Assembly (NCBI GenBank): GCA_029216955.1
Contig: JANAVB010023996.1
Span: 16,854,142-16,918,141 of the forward strand
Origin: Iris pallida
Lineage: Eukaryota; Streptophyta; Magnoliopsida; Asparagales; Iridaceae
Direction: 5' to 3'
DNA length: 64,000 nt
Positions within the stretch are counted from its first letter, which is position 1. The number at the start of each line of letters is the position of its first letter. The position numbers were made by a program, and so were the translations under genes. The notes below the pieces were generated by a model that saw nothing but the letters and a program-made list of their open reading frames with translations, did not search any database and was not told where the DNA came from. This document shows positions 35,882 to 46,766 of the stretch, one piece after another.

Positions 35882-36610
35882 TGAACAAATACTAGGTCGT
35901 TTAGAATACGACAAGCAAGTCCTCGGCCAAGAACGGTGAAAGTTAACAAAATAATGAATATGTAGTTTTAAAAGAGGAGACATTGCACTGCTATATATAC
36001 ATACATCTGCTTTAGTAAAACATGAATGAAATCAACATCCTACTCCATGAATAATAAGATTTCCGAGCTTCCTTTGAGCTTTTAATAGGAATTGCTTCCC
36101 TTGAGCAATTAAGGACACTGCCCACTCATAATAGGCAGTGTTGTTTCTGGAGTAAGATTTGAAATTTAATGAGATGCAGTTTTGAGAACAATACTCCGAA
36201 TAATCCTCTAAATATTTCCCGTGAACAATCCCGTTAACCTGGGATCAGGTTGTGATTTTCGAGCCTCCCTTGGGCTAAAAAGACATCTATTGATGTTACT
36301 GTCAGATAGATGTAGTATTGATTCACGAGCCTCCCTTGGGCTAGTACACCCTAGTCGTAACTAGATGTACTGATTCACGAGATTCACGAAATACTGATCA
36401 GCTTTTTGTTATTTATGTTACGGAATATCTAGGGATATTCAGTTGTTCTCCCCTCCCAAATGCTTTCTGAGATAAGAAATTTTCTAAAAATTTTCGAAGG
36501 TCGGAAATTTGTCTATCTCCTAAATTTCTTAAAAATTTCGGCAGAGTCTCCTTTGTATTTAGGAGCCCCGAAAAATTTACAGGAAAACATATATATATGA
36601 TAAAAAAATA

Positions 36611-36785
36611 TGGGCTCGCCGACCCCTTCGGTGGAGCAACTCTCAACACCGGAACCACGCAAGTAATAATTGGGCTCGCCGACCCCTTCGGTGGAGCAAC
36701 TCTCAACACCGGAACCACGCAAGTAATAATTGGGCTCGCCGACCCCTTCGGTGGAGCAACTCTCAACACCGGAACCACGCAAGGA
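36611..36785. repeat. Three 60-bp tandem units in E3 left LTR
   Basis: Units start at 36611, 36671 and 36731, each containing TGGGCTCGCCGACCCC and CTCAACACCGGAACCACGCA. The right LTR has a single unit at 41511-41565. The copies are virtually identical, indicating recent expansion or slippage. Confidence 0.97.
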
Positions 36786-36951
36786 ATAAAAGAACAAAAA
36801 AAAACTAGAGATTTATACCTGAGCAAGCAATGATTACCTTTCCCTTAGCAATAGGTCGGTTCGCGGCTTGCTAGTAGTTTGCAGTTTATCAAAATGAGCA
36901 AATGTTTATCCAACTATATTAGCAAATATGCAAGACTTTATAATATATTTG

Positions 36952-37015
<64 letters not shown>

Positions 37016-38732
37016 TATGTATATATATATATCATATAGATAGTATAAGGAATATTCAAGCTAATCAAAGTATTTCAATAGAGCAGAAAAAATGTAAAGT
37101 TTCTAACTATGACAAACACAGACTAGTAAGTAGGGAATACAGGGTTTTCTTTTGTACTTTTTACCTTCCCGGCGTGCAGTCCAACTGTTCAGTTCTTATG
37201 TATGTCCAACTTACCATTGGAGAATCTCATGAGTCCATATGTGTTCGTTTGTTCATTCAAGTTCAATAGTTCATGTCCAAATCAGTTCCCGTGATATGTC
37301 CCAAATACTAGTTCCAGTGCCAATTTAAATTTCCTTGCCTATGCCTTTTAAAATTGAACATTTACTAGAAATCAGAAATTTGCCGGATTTTAAAATATCT
37401 TAAAGTGGGTTAACACTACCAATTTGAAATTGAACCATAACTTAGCGAAATTACCCTAACCTATTTTCCAAATTATAATCTTTGTGAAATGAAGAAATTA
37501 ATATCTAGTTGTGAGACTTCAAATTTAAAATTATCCTATACAAGTTCCAATTCCTAGTATTACCAAAAACTCATTATGAAAAGAAAATTTATATGTTCAT
37601 AACTTAAAATTCAGATTTAAATATGAATTCTGACTATTTCAGAATTAACAAAAAAAATTTATTGGAGAAGAATGGAGGAGAGGACTTGCCTATATATATA
37701 TTGTCCTTGCCAATATATATATATATGATATTGAAAATAGACTTGAAGCCTCAACTAACTAAACATTCAGAATAAATACAAAATGATAGATAAGGCAAAT
37801 GGAAAATAAAATAGAAAATTCCATTTACTAGCAATATTTCAAAAATCTTGACGTAAGAAAATTTACGTCAAGAAGGCTATATACACCTAAATTCAGAAAT
37901 TAAGCTAATAAAATTGAGATTGAATCCCAAGATTTCTGTTCTAAAACATGCATAAATTGTTCTAAAAATTTTAAGATGAAAAATTTAAAGGAGGAAGGGA
38001 GGACTTGCCTTGGGAAAATAGATTTGGGTTTGGAATTGGAAAATTAGGGCTTGGATCTTCCATTTTTTTGTTCATCTTCTTCTCCAATTTCTTCTTTCTT
38101 TTTCTTAGAAAAAAAAAAGGGTTTGGGTTTAGGTTTAATGGTGGTGGTGATGGTGGTGGAGATGGAGATGAAGATGGAGATGATGGTGTTGGAGGTGGTG
38201 ATGGAGGATGGCGGTGATGGTGGAAGTGGTGGTGGTGAGCGGCCAGGAGGGGGCGGCCGGCTGAGAGCTGCCGGCGGTGAGGGGCCGGCCGGCTGGCGGT
38301 GGCCGACGCCGGTGGGTGTGCGAGAGGAGGAGCCGAGAGGGAGAGGGAGTAAGAGAGATGGAGGGAGATAGGGAGATGAGAGTGAGAGAGAAAAAATTAT
38401 AGAGAGAGGGGGAGAGAGTTCGGGAGAGAGCGAGAGAGAGAACCGAGAGAGAGAGTGAGAGAGTTCGAGAGAGGGAGAGAGGGTGCGGGTGGATGGGGCT
38501 GCCCTCTCTCTCTTTCTCTATATATAAATTTTTTTTTCCCTTTTTTTTCTCTTTTTTTTCTTAGGGTTTTTAAAATAAAATTTCAAAAAAATAAGAATGA
38601 AAAATATTATTATTACTATTATTATTACATCAATTGTTATTTCTATCATAAAAAAAAATTTGAGCAAAATATTAATTAGATGGAAATAAAATAAAATATT
38701 AATACACTAATTATTGAAAAGTAGTTATGACA

Positions 38733-40477
38733 CTCTACCCACCTTACAAAAATTTTGTCCTCGAAATTTGCATTAATGAAGGAGACACAAAATATAACAA
38801 GAAGAATTCTCAAACTACATTTATGAAAATCTGAAGAATGAAAGATTTTTGAAATATCTATACCAATAAATATCTCATAGAACCAAGTAAAATATGCCAA
38901 TCATCTCAATCCATGACCATGTAGGTTATCCTGATTCATATTTCCCTTTTCATATCCGATGTAATAAAGTAATCTTGTGCCTCGCCAGTGCACATGGCTG
39001 CAATCAAGATATTAATTCATTATTTGAATTCATGGCTGCAGCATTTGCTACCATGCCAACGATATCCATAAAATGATTAGAGAATATGACTGTGAAGTAA
39101 CCATACATGTTAGGGAAAAATCCAATCAATTCGAAATCAAATTTAAATAGAAATTCAATTCAAGTTGCAATATCATCAACATCACTTATACAAAATATTA
39201 AAACTCAGAAATAATCTCAAAGATTTTGTTATTAGGGGAATAGAAGTCTCATCTCAAATTTTCGAATCAATGGTTTCAAAATTCAAAATGAGAAATATGA
39301 AATCAGAATCTAAATGTCAAACTCCTTGAAATCAAACACAGAATCATTATCTCGGGCTCAAAATCTTGTGAATTCATGTATTCGATAATGTTGTGCCTCG
39401 CCAACATAGGTGGCTTCACAACTTTTCTTTCCATGATAACAAAAGAACATTCGGCTCAAGGCACAACAAGTATTCATTCGTATAAATCCATCCACAATAT
39501 CCAGGTCAAAGCATTACCTCATAGAATAGAATCAAATGAGTAAATGAGCATGTATATTAGAGAAGGGACAATTACTGAAATTAGGAATGCTATGGAAAGA
39601 TAGGATTGAATGAAAAGATTGAGGATATGATCTAAATTTTCAAACAATATTGGGGATAACGCAAGAAAATAGTCGAATGGGGGAGATAGGTGAATAATAG
39701 AGAATTCAACAGATGAAGGAGAACGGGTAGAGACTCAAACAGTGATAAGTTTAAGAGGTTAAGAAATAAGAAACTAAATTCTAATCCAATTATTTACATA
39801 GCACTACGTACAACAATCACTATACAAATCACTTAGACAAGCTATTGCTAGTACTAACATATCCAATATTCATTAAGGAGATACATATATATATTTTCTT
39901 ACCCCTCACTATTCAAAATATTTGAATTCCTGGTTTACTAGAGATACCCATACTCAGCCCAAGATCCTCAAGGAATTTCTAGGTCCTTAATAGCTCAAAT
40001 AAGAGTGCTAGTCAAATCCTCAAATACATACTAATCTGGCCTAGAAGGTCATGTCTGCCCTTGTGCTACCCATAACCAAGTAAGGATACTTAATGGTTCA
40101 TACTTGCTATAGGAATTTTATCTAGCTAAGCATACCAAGAACATAGTCTAACATACACCAATCAAATTGGTATTCTCTGTTCTAAGGTTCCTTAAGACAT
40201 TCCTTAAAGTCTGTGCCTTAGCCCATAGGATTCCAAAAATCTTGACTTACCGTCATGTCTTATCCTGCATAGGTTTCCCTAGAAGATTGGTAGGTTCCTC
40301 ATCCTTAAGCTTTCGGTTTTGTAAAACCTGCAACCTATTTTAGGTCCTTTAACCTTGGGATCCAATATGGAAATCAAAGTTCTCCGTCTAAGTCTAGAAC
40401 CTACGTCTTATCTAAACCTACGTTCTATCCTAGATTTTCCATTCTTGCTGACCTGCATGGGCCACCACTAAAAGACG
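38733..40477. other. E3 internal region, non-coding
   Basis: AT-rich, no frame of note. It begins with the polypurine/GAGGAC block (38733-38765) and ends with the PBS-like motif (40450-40467). Two similar phrases, CTTGTGCCTCGCCAGTG and TTGTGCCTCGCCAACA, occur near 38972 and 39393. I see no gag, protease, RT or integrase signature. Confidence 0.8.
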
Positions 40478-41735
40478 TGTCACGTCCCGCTTCCCATATT
40501 TGAAACGGTGACTCCATACACATCTCCAGGCTACGCGCCGAAACCGCGATTGTCGCCTGTGATCCTCAGCAAGAATGGAAAATACAGGAAATTTTCATGG
40601 TATTAAAAATATAGTGTAGCTATATTACAGGGAACTTTTCCAACAATGCTATTACAGACGATTACAAAAGTAAATTTGTAAGATACTACGATACTGCTGG
40701 CCATAACTGTAGATAGTCCAGACAGTTTACTCCTCGTTGTAGCGCGGCGATACTTCGGCGCGGACGTCTTCTTCTTCACCTAGTGAACAAATACTAGGTC
40801 GTTTAGAATACGACAAGCAAGTCCTCGGCCAAGAACGGTGAAAGTTAACAAAATAATGAATATGTAGTTTTAAAAGAGGAGACATTGCACTACTATATAT
40901 ACATACATCTGCTTTAGTAAAACATGAATGAAATCAACATCCTACTCCATGAATAATAAGATTTCCGCGCTTCCCTTGAGCTTTTAATAGGAATTGCTTC
41001 CCTTGAGCAATTAAGGACACTGCCCACTCATAATAGGCAGTGTTGTTTCTGGAGTAAGATTTGAAATTTAATGAGATGCAGTTTTGAGAACAATACTCCG
41101 AATAATCCTCTAAATATTTTCCGTGAACAATCCCGTTAACCTGGGATCAGGTTGTGATTTTCGAGCCTCCCTTGGGCTAAAAAGACATCTATTGATGTTA
41201 CTGTCAGATAGATGTAGTATTGATTCACGAGCCTCCCTTGGGCTAGTACACCCTAGTCGTAACTAGATGTACTGATTCACGAGATTCACGAAATACTGAT
41301 CAGCTTTTTGTTATTTATGTTACGGGATATCTAGGGATATTCAGTTGTTCTTCCCTCCCAAATGCTTTCTGAGATAAAAAATTTTCTAAAAATTTCCGAA
41401 GGTCGGAAATTTGTCTATCTCCTAAATTTCTTAAAAATTTCGGCAGTCTCCTTTGTATTTAGGAGCCCCGAAAAATTTACAGGAAAACATATATATATGA
41501 TAAGAAAATATGGGCTCGCCGACCCCTTTGGTGGAGCAACTCTCAACACCGGAACCACGCAAGGAATAAAAGAACAAAAAGAAACTAGAGATTTATACCT
41601 GAGCAAGCAATGATTACCTTTCCCTTAGCAATAGGTCGGTTCGCGGCTTGCTAGTAGTTTGCAGTTTATCAAAATGAGCAAATGTTTATCCAACTATATT
41701 AGCAAATATGCAAGACTTTATAATATATTTGTATA

Positions 41736-41817
<82 letters not shown>

Positions 41818-43947
41818 TATGTATATATATATATATCATATAGATAGTATAAGGAATATTCAAGCTAATCAAAGTATTTCAATAGAGCAGAAAAAAATGT
41901 AAAGTTTCTAACTATGACAAACACAGACTAGTAAATAGGGAATACAGGGTTTTCTTTTGTACTTTTTACCTTCCCGACGTGCAGTCCAACTGTTCAGTTC
42001 TTATGTATGTCCAACTTACCATTGGAGAATCTCATGAGTCCATATGTGTTTTCATTCAAGTTCAATAGTTCATGTCCAAATCAGTTCCCGTGATATGTCC
42101 CAAATACTAGTTCCAGTGCCAATTTAAATTTCCTTGCCTATGTCTTTTAAAATTGAACATTTACTAGAAATCAAAAATTTGTCGGATTTTAAAATATCTT
42201 AAAGTGTGTTAACACTACCAATTTGAAATTGAACCATAACTTAGCGAAATTACCCTAACCTATTTTCCAAATTATAATCTTTGTGAAATGAAGAAATTAA
42301 TATCTAGTTGTGAGACTTCAAATTTAAAATTATCCTATACAAGTTCCAATTCCTAGTATTACCAAAAACTCATTATGAAAAGAAAATTTATATGTTCATA
42401 ACTTAAAATTCAGATTTAAATATGAATTCTGACTATTTCAGAATTAACAAAAAAAATTTATTGGAGAAGAATGGAGGAGAGGACTTGCCTATATATATAT
42501 TGTCCTTGCCAATATATATATATATGATATTGAAAATAGACTTGAAGCCTCAACTAACTAAACATTCAGAATAAATACAAAATGATAGATAAGGCAAATG
42601 GAAAATAAAATAGAAAATTCCATTTACTAGCAACATTTCAAAAATCTTGACGTAAGAAAATTTACGTCAAGAAGGCTATATACACCTAAATTCAGAAATT
42701 AAGCTAATAAAATTGAGATTGAATCCCAAGATTTCTGTTCTAAAACATGCATAAATTGTTCTAAAAATTTTAAGATGAAAAATTTAAAGGAGGAAGGGAG
42801 GACTTGCCTTGGAAAATAGATTTGGGTTTGGAATTGGGAAATTAGGGCTTGGATCTTCCATTTTTTTTCATCTTCTTCTCCAATTTCTTCTTTCTTTTTC
42901 TTAGAAAAAAAAAGGGTTTGGGTTTAGGTTTAATGGTGGTGGTGATGGTGGTGGAGATGGAGATGAAGATGGAGATGATGGTGTTGGAGGTGGTGATGGA
43001 GGATGGCGGTGATGGTGGAAGTGGTGGTGGTGAGCGGCCAGGAGGGGGCGGCCGGCCGGGAGCTGCCGGCGGTGAGGGGCCGGCCGGCTGGCGGTGGCCG
43101 ACGCCGGTGGGTGTGCGGGAGGAGGAGTCGAGAGGGAGAGGGAGTAAGAGAGATGGAGGGAGATAGGGAGATGAGTGTGAGAGAGGAAAAATTATATAGA
43201 GAGGGGGAGAGAGTTCGGGAGAGAGCGAGAGAGAGAACCGAGAGAGAGAGTGAGAGAGTTCGAGAGAGGGAGAGAGGGTGCGGGTGGATGGGGCTGCCCT
43301 CTCTCTCTTTCTCTATATATAAATTTTTTTTTCCCTTTTTTTTCTCTTTTTTTTTCTTAGGGTTTTTAAAATAAAATTTCAAAAAAATAAGAATGAAAAA
43401 TATTATTATTACTATTATTATTACATCAATTGTTATTTCTATCATAAAAAAAAATTTGAGCAAAATATTAATTAGATGGAAATAAAATAAAATATTAATA
43501 CACTAATTATTGAAAAGCCGGCTGGCGGTGGCCGACGCCGGTGGGTGTGCGGGAGGAGGAGCCGAGAGGGAGAGGGAGTAAGAGAGATGGAGGGAGATAG
43601 GGAGATGAGAGTGAGAGAGGAAAAATTATATAGAGAGGGGGAGAGAGTTCGGGAGAGAGCGAGAGAGAGAACCGAGAGAGAGAGTGAGAGAGTTCGAGAG
43701 AGGGAGAGAGGGTGCGGGTGGATGGGGCTGCCCTCTCTCTCTTTCTCTATATATAAAATTTTTTTCCCTTTTTTTCTCTTTTTTTTTCTTAGGGTTTTTA
43801 AAATAAAATTTCAAAAAAATAAGAATGAAAAATATTATTATTACATCAATTGTTATTTCTATCATAAAAAAAATTTGAGCAAAATATTAATTAGATGGAA
43901 ATAAAATAAAATATTAATACACTAATTATTGAAAAGCAGTTATGACA
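40478..43947 (-). repeat. E3 5' LTR (right in window), with a 434-bp tandem duplication
   Basis: The segment from GCCGGCTGGCGGTGGCC at 43083 to GAAAAG at 43516 is repeated from 43517 to about 43940. The second copy has small deletions and ends in the genuine LTR terminus. Only one unit of the 60-bp repeat is present. (TA)n at 41745-41835. Confidence 0.93.
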
Positions 43948-44114
43948 GGTACATTAGTCAAGGCACTCCGTGCCAAAATTCATGGTCGCCTTGTGCTCAA
44001 AACACCAAAAATGGCTAAGGTCATTTTAATAATTAATAAAAAACCATAAATTGTATAAATTAAATTTGAAGTCTAATAAAATAATAAAAAATAATAAAAA
44101 ATAGGGGTTTTACA

Positions 44115-45735
44115 TCCTACCCAACTTACAAGAATTTCGTCCTCGAAATTTAGTGATTAATAGGGTAGATAGGGTTGAGGGATAGGAAGAGTTCAGCAAT
44201 ACCAAAAATGCAATTAAATTTTGGAGGAGACGATAAAACGTCATTCAACACCACCGTGCAATAGAAAATTGTGGAGTCGATATATACAAAAATATATCAT
44301 GGTTATGGAATTGAATAAGGGTTGCCAGTGATGGTAACAAAATTTCGATAATCCAATTTGGAGAGTAATAATGAATCGCGTAGATCAAAGAGAAGAATTT
44401 AGACATTTGGGAGCTGGTTCCTTGAGAGAAAACTGGATACTAATCGTCTTGGTTGAGTGTTAGATTTGAAGTGAATGATTAGAATCATTCTCGGGTGCTC
44501 AAGAATAATTGGAAGGACACGATAATAATTCTAAGGTTAAGGAACGAGGAGTAGTTAAAGGCGAGGATACAGCCACATGAGTCGGTCGGTGGCTATCTAC
44601 ATTTGTGTACTATTAACCGATTGGGCAACCAAGGATGATATCTTGTGTCGATCTATCAAGTACAGTGTCTGGTTTTTCTAAAGTAAGTAAAGTCCACAAA
44701 AAAAGAGTTCAAAGACGATGCTATTTAGTACGAAATACGAGGTTCATAGGTGACAAAAATAATTCGAATGAGAGTTGTCAATGCTGTCGCGGATGAGACC
44801 CTAAGGCAAGTTTGCTATATCTCCATCCACGTAGAATAAGATATGATAAGCGAACCAAAGTACAATAGGTTGATCAGACCATCATGCACCGGTTCTGATT
44901 AGACAATATGTTAGTGGGTGCACCCAATAAAATATGTCATGATCAAGCTTGAAAAAAAAATAAGCTTGCAAAACTGAAGCTACCTTAGCAGCATGAGATT
45001 GTCAAAATATGAGCAAGAAAGGTACTGACGAAGGTATTTAAAATACTCCAAGGTCTTTTAAAATCAAGGCTCGCCCGAAGTTTGGGCCTATACAGTTGTC
45101 CCAGTGTTTCTTCACTTATGGCTTGGTAGACTAGATAAGGTAGGGTCCTACGAATTTAGAGTCTAAGTGAACTTACCAATGTGGTTCACCAGGAAAAAGG
45201 TTTGTTAGTTGGTGAGGTATTCTACCCAACTTACAAGAGTTAAGCTAGTAGTATGATGGGACAATGGGTCAAGCAATCAAGATAAGGCACAAATTTAAGC
45301 ATTTACGGAATTAAGTAGATCAAAATCACATATCGGTCGAAAGAATTGAGTCGAGATGGAATTTATATCCGTGCTCAAAAATATATCGGTATCATGGTAT
45401 AGGTTATAGTTTAGCCATTTGATCGGAAGGTCATATCATGGAAATAGAGTACAAGGAGACGTGTTTTAGTGGGACATGATATGTCTACAGGAAGATGGGC
45501 TCGTCTAGGTCTTACACATGAAATTTGTTGGATGGAAAAGTCTAATGTTGTGCTCCAAATATCCAAGTCACGGTAAGGGACGCCAAAAGATCTAAAATAG
45601 GAAGTGGGAGTGCACGATGTGATAATTAATGCACAAAACTAAAGAAGATCAAGTTAAAGCATGAAATAAAATTAATTAGAGAATCCAATAAAATTATTTA
45701 GGGACATAGTCCTAGAGAGAAGATAGTCTCCTAGA
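44115..45735. other. E5 internal remnant, non-coding
   Basis: Starts with the polypurine tract (minus GTTGGGTAGGA) and TTTCGAGGACGAAATTC. The remainder has no gag-pol similarity that I can see. It ends at the deletion junction with the partial right LTR, where TGAATTGGACAACCCGGG begins. Confidence 0.75.
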
Positions 45736-46055
45736 TGAATTGGACAACCCGGGTCATCAAAAAAAAATATATATAATATAATATTTAATTAAAATAATTT
45801 AAATAAGTTAATGCACAACTCGGCCTGATTTTCCTAGTTTGGACACCACCATGGCTAGGCTTCCCCCGACATGTCTGGTACATTAGTCAAGGCACACTGC
45901 TACAACTTTCGTGCCAAAATTCATGGTCGCCTTGTGCTCAAAACACCAAAAATGGCTAAGGTCATTTTTAATAATTAATAAAAAACCATAAATTGTATAA
46001 ATTAAATTTGAAGTCTGATAAAATAATAAAAATAATAAAAAATAGGGGTTTTACA
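45736..46055 (-). repeat. E5 right LTR, last 320 bp only
   Basis: Matches 35429-35575 joined to 43953-44114, i.e. the uninterrupted form of the E5 LTR end without E3. This independently shows the empty E3 target site (CTGGTACATTAG at 45872-45883). Confidence 0.92.
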
Positions 46056-46060
46056 TGCTG

Positions 46061-46505
46061 ATTGCTCGACCTTCTATGGGTTTGGCATAGACGGTGAGTA
46101 CGACATGGACATCCCTGTGGAGCCGGTGCCCATTGAGGATGCACCGCCTACTTAGACTTAGACTAGTTAGGTTTGACTGGACTGCGTTCCAGCTAGTATT
46201 TGAGACTTGTAGTATATTCTATATTTGGGATTTGTGTTATGTCTTGAACTCTGAACTTGTGTTGTGACTTTGCATCTATTTCCAGTTTATCTTTCTATTG
46301 TATCTTATCATATTTCGTGATATCTTCCTTAGATGTCTTGTGATTGAGTTATGACTTTATACCTCCGTGCGAAGATGACAGGTTTATATATTGTGTCAAG
46401 ATTATTTATTGTACTTGACCTATACAGCATTCTACTGCCGACTCTGTGGTGTAGGCTGGACGTACCCATGTGCTCGTACCCCTAATCAGAGTGCAGGTCG
46501 TGACA
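46061..46505 (+). repeat. E4 5' LTR, third piece
   Basis: Continues the LTR to GGTCGTGACA at 46505. It carries the rest of the acidic frame (STFYGFGIDGEYDMD) ending at TAG 46153-46155. The ending GTGCAGGTCGTGACA resembles the E2 sense-strand LTR end GTGCAGGTCCTGACA, marking E4 and E2 as relatives. Confidence 0.88.
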
Positions 46506-46513
46506 CATTTTTG

Positions 46514-46531
46514 TGGTAGCCCATGCAGGTC
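46514..46531 (+). promoter_or_regulatory. Candidate primer-binding site of E4
   Basis: TGGTAGCCCATGCAGGTC, 8 bases after the LTR end. One of four instances of the motif in this window. Confidence 0.5.
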
Positions 46532-46766
46532 TGTATTGCAGCTAGTGAGATATCGTAATGGTACTCTACTTAGAGTACTAATTACGAGCCTGCAGTTAGG
46601 ATATAGGTTTTAGGTTTTTATAGGAGTTACTCAATCACATTTTAGGAAAAATTTCGATCTTTCGATTATCATGACAACTCTTCTTGCATTTCAAATTTAA
46701 TTGTCCTTCTTTGATAATATCTTATCTTGTGCCATATTGATCTCTTTGCTCGAATCTTTCTTCAAT

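Larger units (their letters stand above)
35576..38732 (-). repeat. E3 3' LTR (left in window)
   Basis: Includes three 60-bp tandem units (36611-36785), a (TA)n tract (36965-37030), a (GGT/GGA)n and AG-rich zone (38135-38500) and an AT-rich end. The short sense-strand frame GEEEDVRAEVSPRYNEE, with a stop at 35825-35827, follows TTGTTCACTAG. Confidence 0.9.
35576..43947 (-). mobile_element. E3: non-autonomous LARD-like LTR element, TSD GGTAC
   Basis: GGTAC flanks the element (35571-35575, 43948-43952). Left LTR 35576-38732 (3157 bp), internal region 38733-40477 (1745 bp), right LTR 40478-43947 (3470 bp). LTR ends are TGTCACGTCCC and TTATGACA. The internal region has a polypurine tract next to the left LTR (minus GGTGGGTAGAG) and a PBS-like motif next to the right LTR (40450-40467), but no gag or pol reading frame. 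Two complete LTRs, PBS and PPT without coding capacity define a LARD. The minus sense follows from PPT/PBS positions. LTR copies are nearly identical apart from two repeat-number changes, so insertion is recent relative to E5. Confidence 0.92.
32160..46055 (-). mobile_element. E5: gypsy element with a deleted right end, TSD TGCTG, containing E3
   Basis: Left end TGTAACGCCCC at 32160, right end GGGGTTTTACA at 46055, TGCTG on both sides (32155-32159, 46056-46060). Left LTR: 32160-35575 plus 43953-44114, about 3.58 kb without E3. Internal remnant: 44115-45735. The right LTR keeps only its last 320 bases (45736-46055). The primer-binding side and all gag-pol have gone in a deletion ending at about 45736. 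The LTR is a diverged relative of the E1 LTR (compare 33660-34200 with 19870-20430). The sense strand is minus, judged by the polypurine tract at 44115. Confidence 0.9.

Noticed and set aside
38005..38371. G/V/M/E-rich frames over the (GGT/GGA)n zone of E3 LTRs
   Set aside because: Simple-sequence origin, present in multiple frames and not supported by any domain.
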